A DNA stretch of 64,000 nucleotides from Saprospiraceae bacterium. GTDB lineage: Bacteria > Bacteroidota > Bacteroidia > Chitinophagales > Saprospiraceae. Both the position numbers and the translations under genes were made by a program. Positions within the stretch are counted from its first letter, which is position 1. Every line of letters starts with the position of its first letter. Below, one piece after another: positions 51,895-60,031 of this stretch. The DNA lies in contig JANQQI010000022.1 in NCBI GenBank assembly GCA_028285085.1, forward strand, positions 81,998 through 145,997, written 5' to 3'. The notes beneath the pieces were generated by a model, which was given only the letters and a program-made list of their open reading frames with translations, ran no database searches and was not told where the DNA came from.

Positions 51895-53004
51895 ATGAGT
51901 AAACACGGAAGAGTACTAGTGGCGATGAGCGGTGGGATTGATAGCACCGTGTCCGCCATGATGCTACACGAGGAAGGTTACGAAGTGATTGGGATCACGA
52001 TGAAGACTTGGGACTATGCCAATTCAGGTAGTTCTTCAAAGGAAACGGGCTGCTGTAGCCTCGATTCGATCAATGATGCTCGTTCGGTTTCCGTTCAGAT
52101 GGGATTCCACCACTTCATTGTAGATATTCGTGAAGAGTTTGGAGATTATGTTATCGACAACTTTGTGGATGAATATCTCGCCGGACGTACACCCAATCCA
52201 TGTGTTCTCTGCAACACACATATTAAATGGAGCGCATTACTCAAGCGTGCGGATGCACTAGATTGTGAGTTTATTGCTACCGGACATTATGCGCGCATCA
52301 AAGAATTGGACGGCCGGAAATATATCTCTAAAGGCGAAGATGATCGCAAGGATCAATCCTATGTTTTGTGGGGGCTAAGCCAAGAATGTCTTAATCGCAG
52401 TCGTTTTCCACTAGGAGATTATACTAAACCTGAAGTCCGTCAATTTGCGCACGATTGGGGATATACGGAGCTTTCCAAGAAAGCAGAGAGTTACGAGATC
52501 TGCTTTGTTCCCGATAATGATTACCGAGGCTTTCTGAAGCGTCGCGTTAACGGGTTGACCGAACGCGTAGCGGGAGGTGACTTCATCGCTGCGGACGGTG
52601 GGCAGGTCCTCGGGCAACACGAAGGCTATCCTTTTTATACCATCGGTCAGCGTAAAGGCCTTGGAATTGCTCTGGGCGAACCTTACTACGTTACAGAAAT
52701 TCGCCCGGATACGAATACGGTAGTACTTGGTAAGGTCGAAGAGTTGTTGCGTAACGGCATGACCGTCGCACAAGTCAACTCGATGAAATATGCACAGATT
52801 CCGGATAATCTGGAAGCTGTAACGCAAATTCGCTACAATGATCCTGGTACAATGAGCCGTCTCAAATCTAAGGAGAATGACCAGGTAGAAGTGGAATTCT
52901 TTGCTAATGTCAAAGGCGTTGCGCCCGGTCAATCGGCGGTATTCTACGAAGGGGATGACGTTATTGGTGGTGGTTTGATTTACAGTAGTGTCCGCTTCCA
53001 GTAA
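51895..53004 (+). CDS. mnmA: tRNA-specific 2-thiouridylase MnmA
   Basis: A 369-residue ATP-dependent enzyme that puts sulfur on U34 of tRNAs for Lys, Glu and Gln. The P-loop SGGIDS is at 12-17. The first catalytic Cys is Cys103 (or Cys106) in NPCVLCN and the second Cys203 in YEICFVPD. GHYARI, KDQSYVLWGL, FYTIGQRKGLGI and a beta-barrel end with GGGLIYS complete the family picture. Length is normal. It is a single gene. Confidence 0.96.
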   Translation: MSKHGRVLVAMSGGIDSTVSAMMLHEEGYEVIGITMKTWDYANSGSSSKETGCCSLDSINDARSVSVQMGFHHFIVDIREEFGDYVIDNFVDEYLAGRTPNPCVLCNTHIKWSALLKRADALDCEFIATGHYARIKELDGRKYISKGEDDRKDQSYVLWGLSQECLNRSRFPLGDYTKPEVRQFAHDWGYTELSKKAESYEICFVPDNDYRGFLKRRVNGLTERVAGGDFIAADGGQVLGQHEGYPFYTIGQRKGLGIALGEPYYVTEIRPDTNTVVLGKVEELLRNGMTVAQVNSMKYAQIPDNLEAVTQIRYNDPGTMSRLKSKENDQVEVEFFANVKGVAPGQSAVFYEGDDVIGGGLIYSSVRFQ

Positions 53005-53112
53005 TTTCTTTTGGGCTTGTGGCGTATTCTTTGTGAGAGAAGAGATAGAGTTATCTTATCTTCGTTTTGAAAAGAATCGTTTTATAGGGCGATTAACAAA
53101 TAACCGATACTC

Positions 53113-53874
53113 ATGGCTATGTCTACCCTGCGTGCAGTCCTCTTTATGTTAGTTGTTGTCAGTGTTTTTGCCTGTAAGGACAAGGAGACTATCGCTCCAA
53201 CAGATACAGATTTTGGATACGATTACTTTCCTTTAGAAATTGGGAAATACTGGATTTATCAAATTGATTCCACGATCTACGATTTTGGGGAAAATGATAC
53301 GCAACTGATTACTAATAGTACCACACAGGTGCGAGAGCGCATTACCGATACCCTGACGGATAATCTTAATCGTACAGTCTTTCGAATCGAACGCTCAGAA
53401 CGTTCTACCGCGGATGATCTGTGGTCGATTACAGACATTTGGGTTGCCGTAACCGAGGATGAAAAGGCCGAGAAAACTGAGGAGAATTTACGTTTTATAA
53501 AAATGGTTTTTCCGATAGCCGAGAATCAATTCTGGGAAGGCAATCGCTTCATCGATGAAACGACGATTATCACTGTGGCGGGGGAGAGTCTCGAGATTTT
53601 TAAATCTTGGTCTTCCAATGTGGTATCTTTAGACCAGGCCGAACAAGTCGGTAGTTTTAGTTTTGACCGCGTATTAACCATTAGTCATGCGGATAATGAA
53701 AACCTGATTGAGCGTCGTTTCGCCGAAGAAAAATATGCCCACGGAGTAGGACTCGTGGCCCGAAGCATGCAAATTTTGGATACCCAATGTATTGCTGACT
53801 GCGAAGGTCAAAGCTGGGAGGAAAAAGCCGAGAAAGGCTTCATCTTAAAACAAACCTTACTGGAGCATAACTAA
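53113..53874 (+). CDS. Lipoprotein of unknown function
   Basis: A 253-residue protein with lipobox SVFACKD (Cys21). It resembles small domain lipoproteins with a start like FPLEIGKYWIYQIDSTIYDF, a beta-rich module, and a C-terminal Cys pair QCIADCEGQSW. I do not recognise the family. It sits 3 bp upstream of rimM, so it is co-transcribed with it, without an evident functional link. A promoter-like TATTCTTTG at about 53024 has one base too many between its halves. Confidence 0.7.
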   Translation: MAMSTLRAVLFMLVVVSVFACKDKETIAPTDTDFGYDYFPLEIGKYWIYQIDSTIYDFGENDTQLITNSTTQVRERITDTLTDNLNRTVFRIERSERSTADDLWSITDIWVAVTEDEKAEKTEENLRFIKMVFPIAENQFWEGNRFIDETTIITVAGESLEIFKSWSSNVVSLDQAEQVGSFSFDRVLTISHADNENLIERRFAEEKYAHGVGLVARSMQILDTQCIADCEGQSWEEKAEKGFILKQTLLEHN

Positions 53875-53877
53875 ACC

Positions 53878-54408
53878 ATGATCTCTTCCGAAAATTATGT
53901 TCTTGTCGCCTACACCCGCAAGCCGCATGGCTTACAAGGCGAGTTAGGACTAAAAGTAGAGGCTGCTTACCTTGAGGATGTGCTCCGAGCATCCGTCATT
54001 TTTATTCGTCTGCAGGGTAGGGAGGTCCCTTACTTTGTAGAGCAGCTTCGCGTGACTGATAAGCCACTTTTAAAATTAGAGGATGTCGATAACCGCGAAG
54101 CGGCGCAGACTCTGGTTGCAAAAGAAGTATACCTGCGGGAAAGTGATTTGATTCCTGAAGCCGAGCGAGAATTAGAGGCAGAAGAGTTGGATTATGCTTT
54201 CTTGACCGGATATCGGATCGAAGATGCTACCAAGGGAATTATAGGAACCATCGAAGAGGTGGTGGAGCTACCACAGCAAGAAATGGCGGTATTGCAGTAC
54301 GAAGGTCGTGAACTACTCATTCCACTGAATGATCAACTTATTCTTGATATCCAGGAAGAACAGCAATTAGTTAAAATGGAATTACCGGCCGGATTGCTGG
54401 AGCTATAA
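53878..54408 (+). CDS. rimM: Ribosome maturation factor RimM
   Basis: A 176-residue protein that helps assemble the 30S head around 16S rRNA and ribosomal protein S19. The N-terminal beta-barrel has YTRKPHGLQGELGLKVEA. The C-terminal PRC-barrel has IGTIEEVVELPQQEMAVLQYEGRELLIPL. Length is normal. The usual partners rpsP and trmD are not here; instead a lipoprotein gene lies 3 bp upstream. A strong bidirectional terminator overlaps the stop codon. Confidence 0.94.
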   Translation: MISSENYVLVAYTRKPHGLQGELGLKVEAAYLEDVLRASVIFIRLQGREVPYFVEQLRVTDKPLLKLEDVDNREAAQTLVAKEVYLRESDLIPEAERELEAEELDYAFLTGYRIEDATKGIIGTIEEVVELPQQEMAVLQYEGRELLIPLNDQLILDIQEEQQLVKMELPAGLLEL

Positions 54409-54449
54409 TCAAAAGGCCCGCTTAATCGTTAAGCGGGCCTTTTGATTAT
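54405..54449. terminator. Bidirectional terminator rimM / alpha-amylase
   Basis: A perfect 21-bp inverted repeat (54405-54425 with 54429-54449) with a 3-nt loop. Its centre is GC-rich (GGCCCGC) and both outer ends give TTTTGATTAT on the transcribed strand, so it should work in both directions. The rimM TAA lies in the left arm. Confidence 0.85.
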
Positions 54450-54454
54450 GACTT

Positions 54455-56989
54455 TTATCTCTTTATTATCTTCTCTATCCAATTGCCAGAAGGCCCCGTC
54501 ACTTGTAGTAAATAAACGCCAGGAGGATAACTGGCCAAATCAATCAACTCCGTATGACTGCCAGCCAAAAGATCAAGTGTCCAAGCTTGGAGGGCTTGCC
54601 CCTGTGGGCTAAGTAACCGTGCTTCGAGCCGCTCGGCAGCACTCAGTTCGATAGTTAAGTTCAACTGGCCGCGTGTTGGATTAGGCTGAATCGCTAACGC
54701 GAAGCTCGAACGATCCAAGCGCACGCTTCTTACTGGGGAGTAGGCAAAGCTGCCGTCCTCATCTTCCATTTTTAGCCGATAATAGAGCTGTTGATTAGCC
54801 GGAGCTTGTCGATCAAGAAAGCGATAACTTCGCTCGTTGCCCAACGCATCCTGCCAACCAATGGTGTTAAAACGCTGTCCATCCAATGATCGCTCAATGC
54901 TGTATCCTTTAAATGCGATTTCCATAGCACTACGCCAATCGAGTTGGACGGCATGCGCTTGGGTTTTTGCCTCGAAAGCTACAAGCTCTACCGGCAGAGG
55001 CGCCAAAGCGGGCTCACTGATCCATACCGAGTAGCTACGCGCCGGTAGCTCAATATACATCTGATTACTACCATTGATGATGCTGTAGGGAAAGTTTGAG
55101 CGCCCTAACATATCTTTCAGCGTATCGCCTACCGCCAAATTCGACATATTAATGCCGTGATCAAGCTGGAGCGTTTCACCCGCGAAATTGATGGCCACGA
55201 TAATCTCTTTACCACTTGGGCCATCGCTGATTTGATAAAGCAATGTGGTGTTATCAAATCCACCGATGTAATTGCTACTGTAAGGTGTACCAAAACGACT
55301 GAGGTAATCCCGACTAATTGATCCGAAGATATAGTCCTTGTGGATTTGCCAGAGGGTGTCGATTTGGTCTTGTAAATCTGTAGCCGGATAATTCGGTGGC
55401 GTGACTGGAAAAACATCGGGATAGAAAACCGTGGGCAAGCCGATCTGGTTGTTTGTCAAGATGTAAGCATAAGCCAGCATAGGATCATTGGCGATGGGCT
55501 GGCCGGCATCCCGATAGTCATGATTATTGACAAAGGTGACCACATTAAAAGCATTGCCGCCCTGGCCATCAACAATCCCCGAGTTGAATACATTACGGAC
55601 ATCGTAGCCAAAGGCATCACAAGCATTTTTCAGCGCTTCGCGTACCGCAAAATCGAACACACGCATATCAATAGCTGCTTTTGTATCCGCATCCATCTCC
55701 GCGACTACGTTGTCGACCCAGGCTTTAAGGCTCCCGGCATTCGTATCGAAAAACTCACCGACGACCATTCCCGGATCGATTCCATTGTCGTGTAAATAGT
55801 CCATCAAGTCACCTACATATTCGTAGTTGAAGTGCTTGACCGCATCCATGCGAAATCCACGGATACCTACGTCGTCCCACAGCCATTTAGTCCAAACATT
55901 AAGACTGTCTTTGGTTTTTTGTTGATAACGTTGGTCGTAGTCGTAGAAAAATAACAATTGATCCCAATCGCCCGATAGTTGTGTAGGATTCCCATTGGGC
56001 TTAAAAAAAGTATGATCCATGCCACCACGACCACTGGGCAGATTGGTGAAATCCGTGTAGGTTTGATAAACAATTTGGCTTTGAATATCCGCGCTGCCAT
56101 CCCAAATGCCAGCAATAAAATGATCGGAATAGTTTCCGTTGGGATTGACCATATAAATCCAAAGCGTATCGCCCGCCGCGTTGAAATCACTGGCGCCGAT
56201 CGTCAGCGCAAACTCATCGATACCACAAAAACCACCACATCCACCGATATCATCGATAAAGGCAGTCATATCGACACCTAACTGCAAGGTATTATTACCT
56301 TGTCCACAATCACCACCGCCGTTGTTTTCACTCTCGGTATCGGCGGGCAAATTTTGAAAACCGACGGTATTTGTTTCCATATAAAGTCGGTATTCTTTGT
56401 TGTAATGATTGGGATGCCCGGAAGCTGAGCGAATCTTGAAGTAATAAGTGCCTGCTCCATTGCCGGAAGCGCCACCTAAAGGTAAGTAGCAGCGAAAGCG
56501 ATCCGAAGGAAATGGATTGTCGCCAGCATTTACCTTGGTACAGTTTAGGTTTTCAATCCAGCCTTCCACGGCGCTATTATCTTCTGCTTGGCCGCCATCA
56601 CGGTGATTATAGACGACGTCAGCCACCGTTTCAATCCCTTTGGTATTGAGTTGGGTGATCAGAGCATCGAGTTGAGCCCGGGTACCAAAGCCCGTAGCAC
56701 CCTGGCCATATTCTCCCAAATCATAAAGGTCTTTAGGATCGTAGCCATTGCTTCCGTTACCGAAGGAGGCGCGCGAAAGTGGAGGTAACCAAAGCTGTGT
56801 GACACCAATATCGTCGATGTCATTGACGCGACTTTGCATGGTATCGGCCCAGTTGAAGCCGTCCGCTGTCTTGGGGTAATCCCAATACCAACCTTGCATT
56901 AATAAATCTTGAGCGTTGAGTTGTTGTAGGCCAACAAAGAACAGTAGGCCTACCAGGAGTTGTCTCACTAGTAGTTGGGTATTCATCAC
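54455..56989 (-). CDS. Secreted alpha-amylase (GH13) with T9SS sorting domain
   Basis: An 844-residue protein with a signal peptide (cleavage after QLNAQ, about residue 27). The (beta/alpha)8 catalytic domain shows VADVVYNH (122-129), nucleophile Asp382 in GFRMDAVKH, acid/base Glu412 in VVGEFFD and the transition-state Asp491 in FVNNHD. Between the first motif and the nucleophile there is an insertion of about 200 residues (133-330) with four Cys, holding an extra beta-rich domain. An FN3-like stalk (about 665-760) and a T9SS sorting domain (765-844) end it. It probably acts on starch outside the cell. Start: two Met in a row; either may be used. Divergent from the 57259 gene. Confidence 0.92.
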   Translation of the reverse strand: MMNTQLLVRQLLVGLLFFVGLQQLNAQDLLMQGWYWDYPKTADGFNWADTMQSRVNDIDDIGVTQLWLPPLSRASFGNGSNGYDPKDLYDLGEYGQGATGFGTRAQLDALITQLNTKGIETVADVVYNHRDGGQAEDNSAVEGWIENLNCTKVNAGDNPFPSDRFRCYLPLGGASGNGAGTYYFKIRSASGHPNHYNKEYRLYMETNTVGFQNLPADTESENNGGGDCGQGNNTLQLGVDMTAFIDDIGGCGGFCGIDEFALTIGASDFNAAGDTLWIYMVNPNGNYSDHFIAGIWDGSADIQSQIVYQTYTDFTNLPSGRGGMDHTFFKPNGNPTQLSGDWDQLLFFYDYDQRYQQKTKDSLNVWTKWLWDDVGIRGFRMDAVKHFNYEYVGDLMDYLHDNGIDPGMVVGEFFDTNAGSLKAWVDNVVAEMDADTKAAIDMRVFDFAVREALKNACDAFGYDVRNVFNSGIVDGQGGNAFNVVTFVNNHDYRDAGQPIANDPMLAYAYILTNNQIGLPTVFYPDVFPVTPPNYPATDLQDQIDTLWQIHKDYIFGSISRDYLSRFGTPYSSNYIGGFDNTTLLYQISDGPSGKEIIVAINFAGETLQLDHGINMSNLAVGDTLKDMLGRSNFPYSIINGSNQMYIELPARSYSVWISEPALAPLPVELVAFEAKTQAHAVQLDWRSAMEIAFKGYSIERSLDGQRFNTIGWQDALGNERSYRFLDRQAPANQQLYYRLKMEDEDGSFAYSPVRSVRLDRSSFALAIQPNPTRGQLNLTIELSAAERLEARLLSPQGQALQAWTLDLLAGSHTELIDLASYPPGVYLLQVTGPSGNWIEKIIKR

Positions 56990-57197
56990 TATCTATCTTG
57001 TAAGTTCGTTTTGATGTAATATTTGCTATAACAAGTTATTGTTTTTTTATAATTTCGTCAAAAGGCTTATTGTAAAATTTACATTTTGTCTTTATTCAAT
57101 TAGAAGTATGTGTAAATTAACCCAATACATACTTTAATTCTAACTACCAATTCTAATAATTTCCACTTCATTCTGACGAGATAGATTGTATTCATCC

Positions 57198-57225
57198 TAT
57201 TGCGTAATAGGGTATTCTTTTTTTA
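57198..57225 (+). terminator. Hairpin with T-run in the leader of the 57259 gene
   Basis: CCTATT-GCGT-AATAGG (57198-57213), then GTATTCTTTTTTT. It is 45 bp before the ATG, too close to be an upstream terminator of a neighbour since the amylase gene diverges. It may act as a leader attenuator or be chance; the stem is AT-rich. Confidence 0.3.
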
Positions 57226-57258
57226 GAGCAGTTTTAATAAATCCAAAAACAAAAAACT

Positions 57259-58458
57259 ATGCAGCATTACTTTACGAAACAAAAATTCTGGGTGACTTTG
57301 TTCACGCTATTGTGGGCCGGTACACTGATGGCCACTTCTTTTAACACGATTACGATTGATGGGACCAATGATTTTGACGCCGACGAAGATGTCGCAGGGA
57401 CGAGTAGCTCCACCTGGTATTTTACCTGGGATGCGAATAATTTCTACTTTGCGGTAGATGCTTCGGATGTTAATTCCGGTGATGCCAATAAATGGGTGCA
57501 TCTCTACATCGACACGGATCCAAATGGGACCATTACCGGAGGTACAGGTTCGACAACTGGCGTGACTTACAACACCCAAACGCCCTCTTTACCGTTTAGT
57601 GCCAATTATCATTTCCGTTGGCGGACAGATAATGGCTTCACTAGCCTGGAAGTATTTAATTCCGGTTGGGGTGTAGGTAATAATACGGGGATTGCTGCTT
57701 TTCAGAGTGGCACCTTTGTAGAGTTTTCAATTCCCAAAGCGAATTTCGGTAGTCCTGATGCGATTCATGTTTGTGGAGCTATGATCAATGAGACTAATCT
57801 TTCGGAGTTTACTTTTTTCATGACACCGAGTTCTAACAGCGAAGGTTATAATACGAGCTACACCAGTTGGTTTGGGTTTCGTATCGGCGATACTGGCGTT
57901 TCTCCCGATGCGCCCGCAAACCTGAACGTGAATCTACCCGTCGAATTGAGTAAGTTTACCGCTCGCAATGCCGGTACCACGGTACAACTCGATTGGGCGA
58001 CGGACTCGGAGCAGGACAACAGTCATTTTGAAGTTGAACGGAGTACAGACTCTCGAAGTTGGGAAGTCATTGGCGAAGTACTTGGGCAAGGCGAATCCTT
58101 CCAGCGGATTGACTATGCCTTTATTGACAAAGCACCGCAGGATGGTGTCAATTATTATCGCTTAAGGCAAGTAGATTTCAATGGGACTTACGCCTACTCT
58201 TCGGTAGAGGCCGTGGAATTGCAGCAAAGCCCTCAAGTCGATGTTTTTCCTAATCCCGTTAGCGATATTGTCTACATTCAAGGCGCAATGGATCGTACCT
58301 ATCGAGTAGGACTTTATGATTTGCAAGGTCGATTACTGGTAGAAGACTGGAATGCGCAGCGTCTTGATCTGTCTGCTTATCGAATAGGGGCTTATGTGCT
58401 GATCATTCGAGATGAAACGGGGCAGCAGATTCAGGAAGAAATATTATTGAAACAATAA
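57259..58458 (+). CDS. T9SS protein with DOMON/CBM9-like binding domain
   Basis: A 399-residue secreted protein. The signal peptide ends near LMATS (about 26). Residues about 28-220 form a beta-sandwich that looks like the glucodextranase C-terminal or CBM9-like module (ITIDGTNDFDADED, WYFTWDANNFYFAVDA, FVEFSIPKANFGSPD). An FN3-like stalk (about 227-320; PVELSKFTARNAG) and a T9SS sorting domain (325-399, VDVFPNPVSDIVYI) follow. It may bind glucan and is divergent from the secreted alpha-amylase, so the two probably act together on the outer surface. No catalytic residues were seen. Confidence 0.8.
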   Translation: MQHYFTKQKFWVTLFTLLWAGTLMATSFNTITIDGTNDFDADEDVAGTSSSTWYFTWDANNFYFAVDASDVNSGDANKWVHLYIDTDPNGTITGGTGSTTGVTYNTQTPSLPFSANYHFRWRTDNGFTSLEVFNSGWGVGNNTGIAAFQSGTFVEFSIPKANFGSPDAIHVCGAMINETNLSEFTFFMTPSSNSEGYNTSYTSWFGFRIGDTGVSPDAPANLNVNLPVELSKFTARNAGTTVQLDWATDSEQDNSHFEVERSTDSRSWEVIGEVLGQGESFQRIDYAFIDKAPQDGVNYYRLRQVDFNGTYAYSSVEAVELQQSPQVDVFPNPVSDIVYIQGAMDRTYRVGLYDLQGRLLVEDWNAQRLDLSAYRIGAYVLIIRDETGQQIQEEILLKQ

Positions 58459-58479
58459 GCAGCAAGCCTGATTATAATT

Positions 58480-58514
58480 GCAGCCCGACTTGTCCTATTG
58501 ATAAGTCGGGCTGC
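58480..58514. terminator. Inverted repeat after the 57259 gene
   Basis: A 12-bp stem, GCAGCCCGACTT (58480-58491) with AAGTCGGGCTGC (58503-58514), between convergent genes. Only a short TT follows, so termination may need a factor or serve both strands weakly. Confidence 0.55.
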
Positions 58515-58542
58515 TTAGGGTATTGATCAAGCGCAAGCGGGA

Positions 58543-59016
58543 TCAGTTGAGTTGATCGAGAACAGCTTTAATGTCTTGGACATATTCCGCTAGCCAATCT
58601 GGTAGCTCCTCTTCAGCATTATCAAGATATCTTTTGTAAATATTGCTGCCCGTTTTCCACTCCAGATAAATTAGTCCCTGATCGGCGCAATCTGGACATC
58701 CATAAGTGTCTTCGGGGTTATCAACCAATTGATCCGGTAGGCTTTCTTGTAGGGCAACCCCTAGCGTATAACTTGCGGGTGCGAGTGGTTCATCGGCAAA
58801 GGTAAGGGTATTGGTGTCATTGAAAAGACGATCTACTTCATCTGCGTAGAGCTTGCCATCTTCCAACTTATATAAAAACGCACAGTCACCGCCACAAAGG
58901 CCATAGTTCTCACCAAAGATGAAATATTCGGTTTCTGCTTCGGTCGCTTTATCTTTCTTACAAGCCGTCAAGACAAACAAGCATCCGATTAAAGTCAAAT
59001 ACGCTAGCTTTTTCAT
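58543..59016 (-). CDS. Small lipoprotein of unknown function
   Basis: 157 residues with lipobox VLTACKK (Cys19). It contains a Cys pattern CGGDCAF and CPDC, and alternating acidic residues; the C-terminus is helical. I do not recognise a family. Its upstream gap (59017-59255) holds the terminator of the thioredoxin-like gene, so it is expressed separately. Confidence 0.65.
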   Translation of the reverse strand: MKKLAYLTLIGCLFVLTACKKDKATEAETEYFIFGENYGLCGGDCAFLYKLEDGKLYADEVDRLFNDTNTLTFADEPLAPASYTLGVALQESLPDQLVDNPEDTYGCPDCADQGLIYLEWKTGSNIYKRYLDNAEEELPDWLAEYVQDIKAVLDQLN

Positions 59017-59182
59017 AGGGTTCTAATTTTTGAAGATTAATAAGACATGTTAAGTGTGCTATTGAAAGTATATTATCTAATAATACCCCTCAAGTAAGCG
59101 CTAGCGTTGGCTGTGCCACATCGCTTAAGAGAATTTTAACGATTATTGATTGTTTAGAGGAAGGGAAAAGTGAGATGGAGGA

Positions 59183-59228
59183 GAAATAAAAAGCGATTTA
59201 CCTTAGTTTGTTGCTCGGTAAATCGCTT
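59183..59228 (-). terminator. Terminator of the thioredoxin-like gene
   Basis: A 12-bp stem, 59191-59202 with 59217-59228, followed on the minus strand by TTTTTATTT. It lies 28 bp after the stop at 59256. Confidence 0.8.
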
Positions 59229-59255
59229 CTGATATTAAAACAGAACATGAAGAAA

Positions 59256-59885
59256 TTAAACCTCTATGGTATCTTTTGACAGCAGGTGATGCTGTGCTAA
59301 GTCAATAAGCTCTTCTTGTAAAGTCTGGGTCTTATCCCGGTTATACCAGCGCTGTAAGTTGGCCGATAACTCCGCGTAAGGCGGTTTGACTTCCAATTTT
59401 TTATATTCATCTACAATGCTTTGCGCGGGTTTAGGGCGTGCGCCCCATACGGCGACTACTTCCAGGCTTTCGGGATCAAGGGTTACCAAAACTGGGATGG
59501 ATCGGGTACCGTTAATCATAAATAGATCCATCAGCTCTGGATTATCGTCTCGCAATGCCAAGCGCAAATTCAACTTCGGTGAACTTTCGGCCACAGCGTT
59601 AATGATGGGCACAATTTGGCTTGCATCCCCACACCAGCCCTCCGTAATGACGAGCCATAAGTAATCTTTATCAAGCTGGTCGTATACCTCCCGTAGAGCG
59701 GGAGTGAGGCGATCCCGCTTATCAAGACGCGTCATCCGCTTTTCATTCAACTGTGTATAATGCGTCATGGTCTCACTTTGCTTGGGCCCCGTGGTTTTAC
59801 CTTCGGACAGTAGCTGTTGAATCAGCTGTCGGTATTCAGCGTAACTATAGGACTGTTGCAAACTCTTTTGAATGATGGTTTTCAT
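59256..59885 (-). CDS. Thioredoxin-like protein with single active-site Cys
   Basis: A 209-residue cytoplasmic protein. After a helical N-terminal half, the thioredoxin fold starts at about 73 with YLWLVITEGWCGDASQ; the active-site region is WCGD, so the second Cys of CxxC is missing. The cis-Pro segment GTRSIPVLV (about 127-135) is present. Such WCGDA proteins (Thioredoxin_9-like) are widespread in Bacteroidota and Firmicutes, but their partner is not clear. A -7 box and a 22-bp palindrome (59897-59918) stand between the promoter and start. Confidence 0.88.
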   Translation of the reverse strand: MKTIIQKSLQQSYSYAEYRQLIQQLLSEGKTTGPKQSETMTHYTQLNEKRMTRLDKRDRLTPALREVYDQLDKDYLWLVITEGWCGDASQIVPIINAVAESSPKLNLRLALRDDNPELMDLFMINGTRSIPVLVTLDPESLEVVAVWGARPKPAQSIVDEYKKLEVKPPYAELSANLQRWYNRDKTQTLQEELIDLAQHHLLSKDTIEV

Positions 59886-59896
59886 GTTTTGAAAAA

Positions 59897-59918
59897 TTTA
59901 CGTGTTTAAACATGTAAA
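59897..59918. promoter_or_regulatory. Palindrome in the leader of the thioredoxin-like gene
   Basis: A 22-bp near-perfect palindrome TTTACGTGTTTAAACATGTAAA (only one symmetry mismatch pair), and overlapping TTACGT/ACGTAA half-sites. It lies between the ATG (59885) and the -7 box (59940-59947). It could be a regulator site or an RNA hairpin. Confidence 0.45.
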
Positions 59919-59939
59919 CGTAAGTTGAATAGAAAAGTT

Positions 59940-59947
59940 CAAAGATA
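59940..59947 (-). promoter_or_regulatory. -7 promoter box of the thioredoxin-like gene
   Basis: TATCTTTG on the minus strand, an exact TAnnTTTG match, predicted start near 59933, leader about 48 nt. Confidence 0.5.
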
Positions 59948-59961
59948 AAAGTAGCAATCAA

Positions 59962-60003
59962 AAGAATCCCCCACATTGTCCTGATGAAGACAAAGCGGGG
60001 GAT
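59962..60003 (-). terminator. Terminator of the di-haem lipoprotein gene
   Basis: Outer stem ATCCCCC (59966-59972) with GGGGGAT (59997-60003) plus an inner TTGTC/GACAA helix, followed on the minus strand by TCTTTTG. It lies 28 bp after the stop at 60032. Confidence 0.75.
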
Positions 60004-60031
60004 GAAACGGTTTTCGGATGAATCGCTCGGG

